Source: Archaeoglobus sulfaticallidus PM70-1
GTDB taxonomy: Archaea; Halobacteriota; Archaeoglobi; Archaeoglobales; Archaeoglobaceae
Direction of reading: 5' to 3'
Assembly (NCBI RefSeq): GCF_000385565.1
Contig: NC_021169.1
Coordinates: forward strand, 62,001-126,000
Length of the DNA stretch: 64,000 bases
Shown: positions 9,302 through 16,075 of the stretch, one piece after another
Layout of the letters: the number at the start of each line of letters is the position of its first letter
Numbering within the stretch: the stretch's first letter is position 1
The notes under the pieces: model-generated
What the model was told of the DNA's origin: nothing
The model's database searches: none
The model's input: the letters and a program-made list of their open reading frames with translations, nothing else
Translations under genes and position numbers: made by a program

Positions 9302-10270
9302 CTACCATGAAACCTCCACATCCTCTATTCTGAAGTTGGGCTTTACTGTTGACTCCTCGATGGATGTCCTGTATCCACTACGATACATCAGCAATCCGAG
9401 ATGGGCTATCATGGCACCATTGTCGCCCATCAGATGTTTTGGTGGAGCATAAAAACTCGCATTCCTGTCCTCGCACATAACCCTCAGCATCTCCTGCAAC
9501 CTGCTGTTGGCTCCCACACCACCAACGAGCAGAAGCTCATCCTTGTCCAGATACGCCATGGCTCTCTCGGAAACCTCAGCCAGCATCGCAAAGGCAGTTT
9601 CCTGAAAGCTGAAGGCTATATCCTCCATCCTTCTACCAGTATCGAACAGTTTCTGGGCTGATGTCACCATCCCGCTGAAGGAGAAGTCCATGCCCTTGAC
9701 GACATAGGGCAACTCGTAGTATTCTTTCCCCTTTCTGGCAAGCTCTTCGATCTTGGGGCCCCCAGGGTGCTTCAACCCCATATATCTCGCAAGCTTATCG
9801 AGGGCGTTGCCCAGTCCAATATCGAGCGTTTCTCCGAACACCCTGTATCTGCTTCCCCGCTTGGCAATTATCTGCGAATTCCCCCCGCTGACATAAAGCG
9901 CAATGGGATCTTCAGCCCCAGTTTTCCACCGTCCAACCTCAACATGAGCTAAGCAGTGATTAACACCCACAAGCGGTTTTTTAAGCCTTAAAGCAAGAAC
10001 TCTTGCCGCAGTGGCAACGATCCTCAGGCAAGGCCCCATACCCGGACCCTGAGAGAATGAGATAACATCAATCTCTTCCGGATTTATTTTCGAGAATACT
10101 CTATTTAAAAGGTTACCTATCTTCTCTGAATGGTGTAACGCTGCCTCCCTCGGGTGTATTCCCCCCTCTTTTGGAACATAGGGATCGCTTTCGAGGAGTA
10201 TTACATCCTCCTCATCAACAACACCTATGCTCAAACTCCACGCGGTACCTTCTATCCCGAGAGAGATCAT
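9302..10270 (-). CDS. kae1: Kae1, tRNA threonylcarbamoyladenosine (t6A) synthase subunit
   Basis: ASKHA-fold catalytic subunit (322 residues) that transfers threonylcarbamoyl from TC-AMP to A37 of tRNA. The metal-binding histidines are in NHCLAHVE (H105 and H109). Other conserved stretches are SQGPGMGPCLR, LYVSGGNSQII, MDFSFSGM and GGVGANSRL. Full length for the family. It is followed at once by bud32 and preceded by ribosomal proteins eS31 and eS24, an archaeal operon theme linking translation and tRNA modification. Confidence 0.97.
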   Translation of the reverse strand: MISLGIEGTAWSLSIGVVDEEDVILLESDPYVPKEGGIHPREAALHHSEKIGNLLNRVFSKINPEEIDVISFSQGPGMGPCLRIVATAARVLALRLKKPLVGVNHCLAHVEVGRWKTGAEDPIALYVSGGNSQIIAKRGSRYRVFGETLDIGLGNALDKLARYMGLKHPGGPKIEELARKGKEYYELPYVVKGMDFSFSGMVTSAQKLFDTGRRMEDIAFSFQETAFAMLAEVSERAMAYLDKDELLLVGGVGANSRLQEMLRVMCEDRNASFYAPPKHLMGDNGAMIAHLGLLMYRSGYRTSIEESTVKPNFRIEDVEVSW

Positions 10271-10286
10271 TTCTTAAAATTAAAAA

Positions 10287-10436
10287 TTATTTCTTGAATT
10301 CAGTATATCCGCACTTCCCACAGGAGAGTCTGTCCTTGTGTTCCGCGAGAAATACGCCCTCTCCACATCTCGGGCAGAACTTCCTCTTCCTGATTAGCTT
10401 CTCGCCCTTTATCTCATAGAACTTTGAGACTGTCAT
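10287..10436 (-). CDS. rps27ae: Ribosomal protein eS31 (S27ae), zinc-finger protein
   Basis: Short gene of 49 codons between eS24 and kae1. The product carries a four-cysteine zinc ribbon, CPRC...CGKC, in the arrangement of archaeal S27ae, with a basic N-terminus ([10 protein letters not shown]). It is a small-subunit protein near the head of the 30S particle; the eukaryotic homologue is made as a ubiquitin fusion. The start ATG at 10436 is eleven bases after the eS24 stop. The zinc-ligand spacing, size and position next to eS24 make the call firm. Confidence 0.93.
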   Translation of the reverse strand: MTVSKFYEIKGEKLIRKRKFCPRCGEGVFLAEHKDRLSCGKCGYTEFKK

Positions 10437-10447
10437 AAAATCCCTCC

Positions 10448-10753
10448 TTAACTTCCCTCTTCCGACTCAGATTCGCTTTCAAAATTCCTCGCGATTATGT
10501 GCTTTGGCTCGGTCTTTTTCAGATCCTCAACGCTGTTATAGATCTTGACATAGCAGATCGCTTCACCATGCCCGAACTGTGGCTTTATGTAGCTTACAAC
10601 TATCTTCTCCAGTTCGGTATTGAAAAGTCCTGCAACCTTCTCCCTGATCTCATTCCTAGATGGTGTTGGACTGTTCTGATACTTAACCCTGAGGTATATC
10701 TCCTTCCTGTTAAGCAATGGGTTTATGTTCTCCCTTTCAACCTCAACTTCCAT
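10448..10753 (-). CDS. rps24e: Ribosomal protein eS24
   Basis: 101 residues, a typical length. The pattern NPLLNRKEI near the N-terminus, [12 protein letters not shown] and the segment [14 protein letters not shown] are the classic eS24 signatures. The C-terminus ends in an acidic serine/glutamate tail. The ATG at 10753 is chosen because GGTGAG stands three bases before it; a TTG one codon upstream is also open. Belongs to the rpo7-spt4-dephospho-CoA kinase-eS24-eS31-kae1 operon. Confidence 0.96.
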   Translation of the reverse strand: MEVEVERENINPLLNRKEIYLRVKYQNSPTPSRNEIREKVAGLFNTELEKIVVSYIKPQFGHGEAICYVKIYNSVEDLKKTEPKHIIARNFESESESEEGS

Positions 10754-10766
10754 CAACTCACCTCCA

Positions 10767-11354
10767 TTAGCCTGATCCTTCCCCCATAACCAAATCCATT
10801 ACCAGATCTCCATCCTCAAGTTTCTCCATCCTTTGCAGTATGTCAGGTATAATATTTTTTTTCTCTTCGCTGATGACCACCGCAACGATTCCCTCCCTCG
10901 GCTGACCATAAAGCAAAAGGGAGTTTAGCGGCAGCATGTAAACCAGCGGCAAAACTGCCAAATCCTCCTCCCCCTCAACCACAATCAGAACCTTTTTTGG
11001 AAGCAGACTGACTGCCTCGATTAACTTCTCAACCAGATCAAGAGTTATGTAAGCCTGGGGGTTCACGACATCAAGCCGTACGTACCCCTCAGTCTTGCTC
11101 TCGATAAAGCTGATAACCTCTTCATCGATTTCATTTCTTATTGTCTTGAAATCAATTACCACAATATCCGGATTGTAGCCAGCCTTGAATATGTAATATG
11201 TGACGAGGTCACCAACACATATCAGCGGACTGTACTTTCCAAGCTCCTCGATCTTCTCTACCGTATCCTCGCCCTTGCCTGTATAAAGCCTTCCATGTGG
11301 TTTAGCGAGGTAATCTCTCAGACTATCCGGGAGTTTGAGTCCCTTTACTGCCAT
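10767..11354 (-). CDS. GTP-dependent dephospho-CoA kinase
   Basis: Archaeal DUF359-family enzyme (195 residues) for the last step of coenzyme A synthesis, using GTP rather than ATP; it is unrelated to bacterial CoaE. Recognised from LICVGDLVTYYI near residue 45, the DFKTIRNE segment, VNPQAYIT and VVEGEEDLAVLP with the GQPREG motif. No P-loop is present, as expected for this family. It sits between spt4 and eS24, its usual archaeal location. Another CoA gene, coaD, is near 58.4 kb. Confidence 0.93.
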   Translation of the reverse strand: MAVKGLKLPDSLRDYLAKPHGRLYTGKGEDTVEKIEELGKYSPLICVGDLVTYYIFKAGYNPDIVVIDFKTIRNEIDEEVISFIESKTEGYVRLDVVNPQAYITLDLVEKLIEAVSLLPKKVLIVVEGEEDLAVLPLVYMLPLNSLLLYGQPREGIVAVVISEEKKNIIPDILQRMEKLEDGDLVMDLVMGEGSG

Positions 11355-11359
11355 CCCAA

Positions 11360-11548
11360 TCAGTCAACCTTTATCGCGTACTTGCCGGGTATCTTTACAC
11401 CGAGCTTCTCTGCAATCTGGCTTTTTTCAGGGTCGATTATGACAACATATCCGTACCATTCCTTGGTTAGATCGGAGCTTCCGCAATTCTTGCAGACCAC
11501 AGACTCGTGGCTTATGTACTTGCACTTCTTACACGCGTAATCTACCAT
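11360..11548 (-). CDS. spt4: Transcription elongation factor Spt4 (RpoE'')
   Basis: 62-residue zinc protein: CKKC...CKNC with 13 residues between the pairs, followed by GYVVIIDPEKSQIAEKLG and the end GKYAIKV. Spt4 pairs with Spt5 and promotes processivity of the archaeal RNA polymerase. The ATG at 11548 follows GGTGAGTGTA, a good Shine-Dalgarno, so I prefer it to the GTG three codons upstream. It lies eleven bases after rpo7, the standard archaeal rpoE1-spt4 pair. Confidence 0.96.
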   Translation of the reverse strand: MVDYACKKCKYISHESVVCKNCGSSDLTKEWYGYVVIIDPEKSQIAEKLGVKIPGKYAIKVD

Positions 11549-11558
11549 TACACTCACC

Positions 11559-12131
11559 TCATATGTTCTCCTTTTCCTTCATGAGCTTCTGAATGTCCTC
11601 ATCGATCCACTTAAGGTTTCCAAGCCAGGGCTGTCTCATCGTCAGACCAATCTTGCTCTTCTCCGGCTCTCTTTCTTTCAGACTTAGCGCGACAATCCTT
11701 GCCCTGACAAAATCCCCTTCCTGGAGAGATTTCTTGGTCTCTTTACCAATGAGTCGTTTGTTCTTGTCATCGAACACGACATAGTCCTCGGTTATCTGAC
11801 TCATGTGAATTAAGCCATCGAGGGGGCCGATGTTAACGAACGCTCCAAACTCAACTATTTCGATAACCTCCCCCTCGATGACCTCCTGCATTAACGGCTT
11901 GAATGTGATCGCATTAAAAACAACATCAAAATAAACCGCTCCATCTCCTTCTATGATCCTGCCGTCACCTATCTCCTCGATGCTCTCAATTCCGACTATC
12001 ATTCCATACTCTTTGTCCAGCTTACCCTCAAACTGCTCCCAGAGCAGATCCTCAATTACTTCCTCAATATCCTCCTCAAATCTTGTCGGGGGGACTCTCA
12101 CAGTATCCCTAATCTTCATTCTCGCGTACAT
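11559..12131 (-). CDS. rpo7: DNA-directed RNA polymerase subunit Rpo7 (RpoE')
   Basis: 190 residues. The N-terminal tip domain begins with KIRDTVRVPPTRF and the C-terminal half is an S1/OB fold (GEVIEIVEFGAFVNIGPLDG, then HMSQI). It forms the RNA polymerase stalk with Rpo4. I place the start at 12131, where GGTGAT precedes MYARMKIRD. It is the first gene of a seven-gene operon. Only about 43 bases separate its start from a decayed IS200/IS605 end, so its promoter may lie within or next to that relic. Confidence 0.96.
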   Translation of the reverse strand: MYARMKIRDTVRVPPTRFEEDIEEVIEDLLWEQFEGKLDKEYGMIVGIESIEEIGDGRIIEGDGAVYFDVVFNAITFKPLMQEVIEGEVIEIVEFGAFVNIGPLDGLIHMSQITEDYVVFDDKNKRLIGKETKKSLQEGDFVRARIVALSLKEREPEKSKIGLTMRQPWLGNLKWIDEDIQKLMKEKENI

Positions 12132-12173
12132 CAGCATCACCAGAAATTACAGCAAATAACATGGATCAGACAA

Positions 12174-12360
12174 TGTGAACTACTCCTCGCTCATGCAAGG
12201 AGCTTCGTGGGGAGTTTGCTTCTCGAAGGAAGCCTTATCCCCACAGGCTGGTTCACACAGCCACTATCCGTTATCCTCCCTGAAGGAAGGACTCACGGAC
12301 TACTTTCACACCAGCCCTTATGGGCTGTCCAGCCCTTACGGCTGTTACTAGGTTGTTATA
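12174..12360 (-). mobile_element. IS200/IS605 (TnpB-type) right-end relic, copy A, no ORF
   Basis: On the minus strand this stretch ends in GAAGCTCCTTG-catga-GCGAGGAGTAGTTCAC, a hairpin plus GTAGTTCAC tail like the right ends of archaeal TnpB elements, where the omega-RNA overlaps the end of tnpB. Upstream of the hairpin one frame reads NQPVGIRLPSRSKLPTKLLA then stop, resembling a TnpB-type C-terminus. Several nested inverted repeats (for example around 12316-12343) add structure. No TnpB or TnpA coding region remains. Copy B at 12518-12700 has the same end with compensating stem changes. From 12361 to 12517 I see only AT-rich sequence with TATA-like stretches. Confidence 0.6.
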
Positions 12361-12517
12361 CAGTTGTATACACAGAGTATTTAAACATATCTACCCACCC
12401 ACCGGACGTATCCACATTAGCATACTATAAATACTAAGAATTATGCATTTTTATGCTAAAAGTAAAGGAAATGTAAAAAGAGCTAAAAGCATTTGAAAGG
12501 AACAAAATACCTTTGGA

Positions 12518-12760
12518 AAGTGAACTACCCCTTGCTCACACAAGGAGCTTCCTGCTTCCTCCACCGAACTTACCATCATCGGTAGCTCTTTCAGCCGACC
12601 TAGGCAGAGGTTCGGTGTCCACAGGCATGACTTCGGGCCGTCCCATCCCTAGGCTACCTTGCGGTAGCGAAAGGAAGTATAAAAGAGAGGGTATAAATAG
12701 CTTGCGGGCTCTCATCCCCTCCCTTTCGGAAGAGGACTTCCCGCCCGCATTTGTTAAAAT
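12518..12760 (-). mobile_element. IS200/IS605 (TnpB-type) right-end relic, copy B
   Basis: The minus strand shows a GTAGTTCAC end preceded by the hairpin CTCCTTG-tgtga-GCAAGGGG. The last codons before it read MPVDTEPLPRSAERATDD and then GGGSRKLL, which resembles the C-terminal tail of archaeal TnpB proteins. A second inverted repeat, GCGGGCGGGAAGTCC with GAGAGCCCGC, lies at the other side (12711-12755), so the relic may be a short non-autonomous element of about 240 bp. The ORF on this strand is not considered a gene. It directly abuts the transposase fragment starting at 12750. Confidence 0.6.
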
Positions 12761-13017
12761 ACTGTGTATAGCGACATACATTCAAACATCCTCAGTTAGA
12801 AGAACTGCCAGAATTTTATCTGAACTTTATCCAGTTCCATACTGATGTTTTCGAAACTGGATAAAGAAATTTGAAGAGAAATTCGATAACAGCTGAGAAA
12901 ACAAAGAAACCTGATAGCTACTGACGAGACAGTTGTCAAAGCCAAGAGAAAGAAATACTATGTCTGTGCAACCGTTGATGTTGAAAAGAATGAGCTAATT
13001 CTGATGAGAGTGAAATT
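12750..13017 (+). pseudogene. Decayed DDE transposase (IS6-like), N-terminal to middle fragment
   Basis: Pieces in two or more frames fit the first half of an archaeal IS6-like transposase: SSVRRTARILSELYPV (helix-turn-helix part), WIKKFEEKFDN, then ATDETVVKAKRKKYYVCATV, which carries the first Asp of the catalytic triad, and DVEKNELILMRV. Stops and frame changes occur near 12843 and 12892. The similarity stops at about 13017, so the second and third catalytic residues are missing here. The complementary C-terminal piece of the same family is at 974-1200. Confidence 0.75.
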
Positions 13018-13067
13018 CTGTTTCAGTTCTATAAAATTAATACCGCTTGTAGAATTATTATTAGATG

Positions 13068-13166
13068 ATGGTTAAAAAAAGATACCCTAAAGATGTTGAA
13101 GTAAATCTCAAGAGAATACGAAAGGAAATAGCAGAAATAAAAAGAATTTTAAAAAAACTGGAATAA
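13068..13166 (+). CDS. Candidate microprotein, charged coiled-coil, 32 aa
   Basis: A short frame from tandem ATG codons at 13065/13068 gives a 32-residue, strongly basic, helical peptide. It starts MVKKRYPKDVEVN and continues with a heptad-like run ending RILKKLE. The stretch ctataaaattaa at 13029-13040 lies about 30 bases before the start, the normal archaeal distance for a leaderless transcript. It ends ten bases before the convergent dockerin gene. No family is recognised. It may be a real small gene or a cut-down remnant; codon composition alone cannot decide. Confidence 0.4.
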   Translation: MVKKRYPKDVEVNLKRIRKEIAEIKRILKKLE

Positions 13167-13176
13167 AATAATTAAA

Positions 13177-15711
13177 TTAAAGTTCGTCAACTTTCCCTAT
13201 TAGGTAGTAGGCTATTTTGGCTAAGTCACCTATATCTACTCTTCTGTTTCCATTGAAGTCTGCTCTAAGATCTTGCGGCATCTTTCCTAAGACAATATAA
13301 GCTACATAGCTAACGTCACCTATGTCAACTTCGTTGTTATCGTTGAAGTCACCTTTTACAGCTACAACTAGCAGCTTTGAAAGTGAATTTGTCGACCCAT
13401 CGTTATCTATTACTGTTAACGTTACAGTGTAGTTTCCAGAAGATGAATAGACATGGGTGATAATTGGCTGATTAGTTGTTGTTATGTTTCCATCCCCGAA
13501 GTTCCATGTGTAATCTACAATAAAGCCATCTGGGTCGTAGCTTAATGATGCGTTAAACTCAACCTCCTCGTTTATTGTCGCTGGAGATGGGATTATCGTG
13601 AAAATTGCCACTGGCTGTGTATTGGAAACCTGAGCTTTAGCGATTGTTGATTTCAAACCTTGAAGTGCTAAATGAATTCTGTACCCTCCTTCCTCGAATA
13701 CGTGACCAGCTCTTGAGATAATAACAAGACTGATTGCGTATCCATCTTCCTCAGATGGTCTGGAGAAATCCGAGGATAGAGACAGGGTTAGGATGTAACC
13801 ACCCTCAACTAGCGGAGTTGAGATTGTTACATTCCTCACCTCAGTTGAGTTCCAGTTTCCTGCCAGATCTCTTCCATAAACCCTAAACTGGTAAACTCCA
13901 TTGCTTAACCCTGTCATGTTCAGATACCAGTTTGTTCCACGTCCATTCATGGTTATGTTAACCCCATTCCACTCAAGAAGGGCTGTTGCAAGAGGTTCAT
14001 TTGAAGTTACGTTCACAAATATGTAGCTTTGGCTCAACACCGAGTTGCTGGTTGGAGTTGGAGCAACAAAGGTTATTACTGGTGGGGTTGTATCTGATGG
14101 CTGAACTGAAAGTCCTCGTAACTGTTTGTTTGAGGTTAAGTGGAGCCTGTAGTTTTCTTCTTCTATTATAATGCACATCCCAGAAATTACTGTCAGATCA
14201 ATAACAAATCCATTATCCTCCTCCATATCGGACGGATTGGCTGTTACCAGTATCCTCAGAACGTAGTTATCCTCAACTAGCGGAGTTGAGATTGTTACAC
14301 TCCTCACCTCAGTTGAGTTCCAGTTTCCTGCCAGATCTCTTCCATAAACCCTAAACTGGTAAACTCCATTGCTTAACCCTGTCATGTTCAGATACCAGTT
14401 TGTTCCACGTCCATTCATGGTTATGTTAACCCCATTCCACTCAAGAAGGGCTGTTGCAAGAGGTTCATTTGAAGTTACGTTCACAAATATGTAGCTTTGG
14501 CTCAACACCGAGTTGCTGGTTGGAGTTGGAGCAACAAAGGTTATTACTGGTGGGGTTGTATCTTGAGATTCGTAGAGAGTTATGTCCACACCTGTAACAC
14601 TGGTTCCTCTAACGTTTATCGCGTCAGCCATGCTCCAGTCAGTTCTGTTTATGGCAACTCCAAAAGGCTCACCTTCATCGTAGGTGCCATTTCCGTTAAC
14701 ATCCATAAAAGCGCTAACGTAGTAAATACCCTCCGTTACATTGATGGAATAACTTCCCGGAGCGGAGATGTTTTCAAAATAAAGGGGTGCTGCTCCTTCC
14801 CAAGGCATCTCATAGAATACTTCAATGTATATCTCACCACTCTGAGTGCCGTAATAGTAGACTGTACCCGAAATGGAGTATTCGGAAAGATCTGGCGGTG
14901 CATTTCCATACGTAAGCGGCAGGTAATCGGTGCTGTGGGCATTTATGTTGTAGGGAGTGTCGCAGATGCCATCACCATCGTCATCTATACACGTATCGCT
15001 AAAACCATCTCTGGAAGGGGTGAACCACGCATTGCCTCCAAGATAACTGCCACCTATTATATTAGTGCCTGCCTGCTTGGTTGTGTTCCAGACACTGTAA
15101 AAGTTTACCTGAGAATATACGTTCTTGGTGTTGTTGAAGATGTTGTTGTAAATTGTGTTGTTTGGATAATACTCTACAGTGTTTTCATAGTTTATTCCGA
15201 TGTAATTTCCCACCACTTCTGAATCTACAAGTGTTAAATTACGTGTGTAGTATCCTATGGTTATTCCGACATCGTTGTCTGCAATTGAGCAATTTTTGAT
15301 GGTTATATTGTTAGAAGACTTCAAGATTATTCCATCGCCGTAGTTGTCAATCAGATGCACGTTTATGAGCGTAATGTGGGATACATTCTGCAAATACACT
15401 CCCATACCCCAGTTAGTAACTGTGATGTTGGCCAGAGTTATATTCGTCAGACTTTCGCCTGATTTGTAAACCAATATGCCGTATCTGTTACTGGAAGAGC
15501 TGCTCACGCCATCTATTTTATATCCTCTACCATCCAGGATTACATCGCTGGTTTTAATCCAGATGCAAGTAGTGGCTGTGCTGTTAACGATGTCATTGGC
15601 GAGATGGTAGTAGCCAGGAGAGCTTATTGTTGTGCAGGAGGTAACTTCTGTCGCTGACACGTTAGTGAGAAAAATCAGGAGGATTGCAAGCCCTATTACG
15701 AGTCTGAGCAT
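13177..15711 (-). CDS. Secreted multidomain protein: beta-helix, Ig-like repeats, PKD and C-terminal dockerin
   Basis: 844 residues. A signal peptide (MLRLVIGLAILLIFLTNVSA) is followed by a NosD-like right-handed beta-helix (about 20-260) ending in a Ca-binding CIDDDGDGICDTPYNI loop, and a carboxypeptidase-regulatory-like domain (about 275-385). Then come two almost identical Ig-like units starting with TTPPVITFVAP, each followed by a diverged spacer domain, a PKD domain (ATINEEVEFNASLSYDPDG, WNFGDG), and a C-terminal dockerin with two Ca-binding loops: DFNDNNEVDIGD and DFNGNRRVDIGD. Dockerins bind cohesins; no cohesin is seen in the window. The ATG at 15711 follows GGGTGAGT and avoids overlap with the upstream lipoprotein gene. 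Probably an extracellular or surface binding protein. Confidence 0.88.
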   Translation of the reverse strand: MLRLVIGLAILLIFLTNVSATEVTSCTTISSPGYYHLANDIVNSTATTCIWIKTSDVILDGRGYKIDGVSSSSSNRYGILVYKSGESLTNITLANITVTNWGMGVYLQNVSHITLINVHLIDNYGDGIILKSSNNITIKNCSIADNDVGITIGYYTRNLTLVDSEVVGNYIGINYENTVEYYPNNTIYNNIFNNTKNVYSQVNFYSVWNTTKQAGTNIIGGSYLGGNAWFTPSRDGFSDTCIDDDGDGICDTPYNINAHSTDYLPLTYGNAPPDLSEYSISGTVYYYGTQSGEIYIEVFYEMPWEGAAPLYFENISAPGSYSINVTEGIYYVSAFMDVNGNGTYDEGEPFGVAINRTDWSMADAINVRGTSVTGVDITLYESQDTTPPVITFVAPTPTSNSVLSQSYIFVNVTSNEPLATALLEWNGVNITMNGRGTNWYLNMTGLSNGVYQFRVYGRDLAGNWNSTEVRSVTISTPLVEDNYVLRILVTANPSDMEEDNGFVIDLTVISGMCIIIEEENYRLHLTSNKQLRGLSVQPSDTTPPVITFVAPTPTSNSVLSQSYIFVNVTSNEPLATALLEWNGVNITMNGRGTNWYLNMTGLSNGVYQFRVYGRDLAGNWNSTEVRNVTISTPLVEGGYILTLSLSSDFSRPSEEDGYAISLVIISRAGHVFEEGGYRIHLALQGLKSTIAKAQVSNTQPVAIFTIIPSPATINEEVEFNASLSYDPDGFIVDYTWNFGDGNITTTNQPIITHVYSSSGNYTVTLTVIDNDGSTNSLSKLLVVAVKGDFNDNNEVDIGDVSYVAYIVLGKMPQDLRADFNGNRRVDIGDLAKIAYYLIGKVDEL
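13804..14095. repeat. 292-bp direct repeat, unit 1 (inside dockerin gene)
   Basis: This segment matches 14272-14563 base for base except at one position (t versus c in the stretch gttacattcctcacc / gttacactcctcacc, changing Asn to Ser). It encodes one Ig-like domain of the secreted protein. The neighbouring spacer segments are clearly diverged, so the identity is confined to this unit. Confidence 0.97.
14272..14563. repeat. 292-bp direct repeat, unit 2 (inside dockerin gene)
   Basis: Second copy of the unit at 13804-14095, same orientation, starts 468 bases apart, one mismatch. Such identity over 292 bp including third codon positions points to a recent duplication or ongoing gene conversion. 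Confidence 0.97.
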
Positions 15712-15712
15712 G

Positions 15713-16069
15713 CTACTCACCCAGTTTAATACCAACGAGTTTGAACTTCCTCAACACCTTCTTCTCCTCAGCGTCAACTATTATCAGTAGATTCTCAGTT
15801 TTTATCTGATACAGTGTTTTGTTCGGCAAGTTTCCGTAGATGGCTGGGTATTTTTTAGCGAGCTTCGTCAGGTTTTGAGGAGTAAGCATTGTTACGCTGG
15901 CATTTTCCACTCCCGCAGTTTTCAGGATTTCCGTCTCGTTTACCGTCTGCTTTACTTTTTCACTTACTTTGCTTACCTCAGTTTTGTTCTCGGTAGCTTT
16001 GTGTTCAACACTTGAACATCCGGGTAAAAATGCTGCCAGAAAAAGTAAAAGTACTGGTAGAAACCTCAT
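15713..16069 (-). CDS. Small predicted lipoprotein
   Basis: 118 residues with a lipoprotein-type signal: hydrophobic MRFLPVLLLFLAAF followed by LPGC, giving Cys18 as the likely lipidated residue. The mature part is rich in Lys, Glu and Thr, then a compact segment with repeated beta-strand character near the C-terminus (TLYQIKTENLLIIVDAEEKKVL). No known domain is recognised. It lies seven bases after the beta-propeller gene and one base before the dockerin gene start, so the three are surely one transcript. It could anchor or organise the other two secreted proteins at the membrane; that is inference from the operon. Confidence 0.75.
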   Translation of the reverse strand: MRFLPVLLLFLAAFLPGCSSVEHKATENKTEVSKVSEKVKQTVNETEILKTAGVENASVTMLTPQNLTKLAKKYPAIYGNLPNKTLYQIKTENLLIIVDAEEKKVLRKFKLVGIKLGE

Positions 16070-16075
16070 GGTTCA

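Noticed and set aside
9301-9321. Longer N-terminus for Bud32 (MWRFHGSM)
   Set aside because: It would lie inside kae1; the ATG at 9300 gives the standard Bud32 start.
12536-12781. 81-codon open frame on the minus strand as a gene
   Set aside because: It spans the transposon relic: the end reads like a TnpB tail, the front is not TnpB-like, and it crosses the boundary with another transposase fragment.
14497-15222. 241-codon open frame on the plus strand
   Set aside because: Antisense to the beta-helix protein gene; no signature, and the opposite strand has a continuous signal-peptide-to-dockerin protein.
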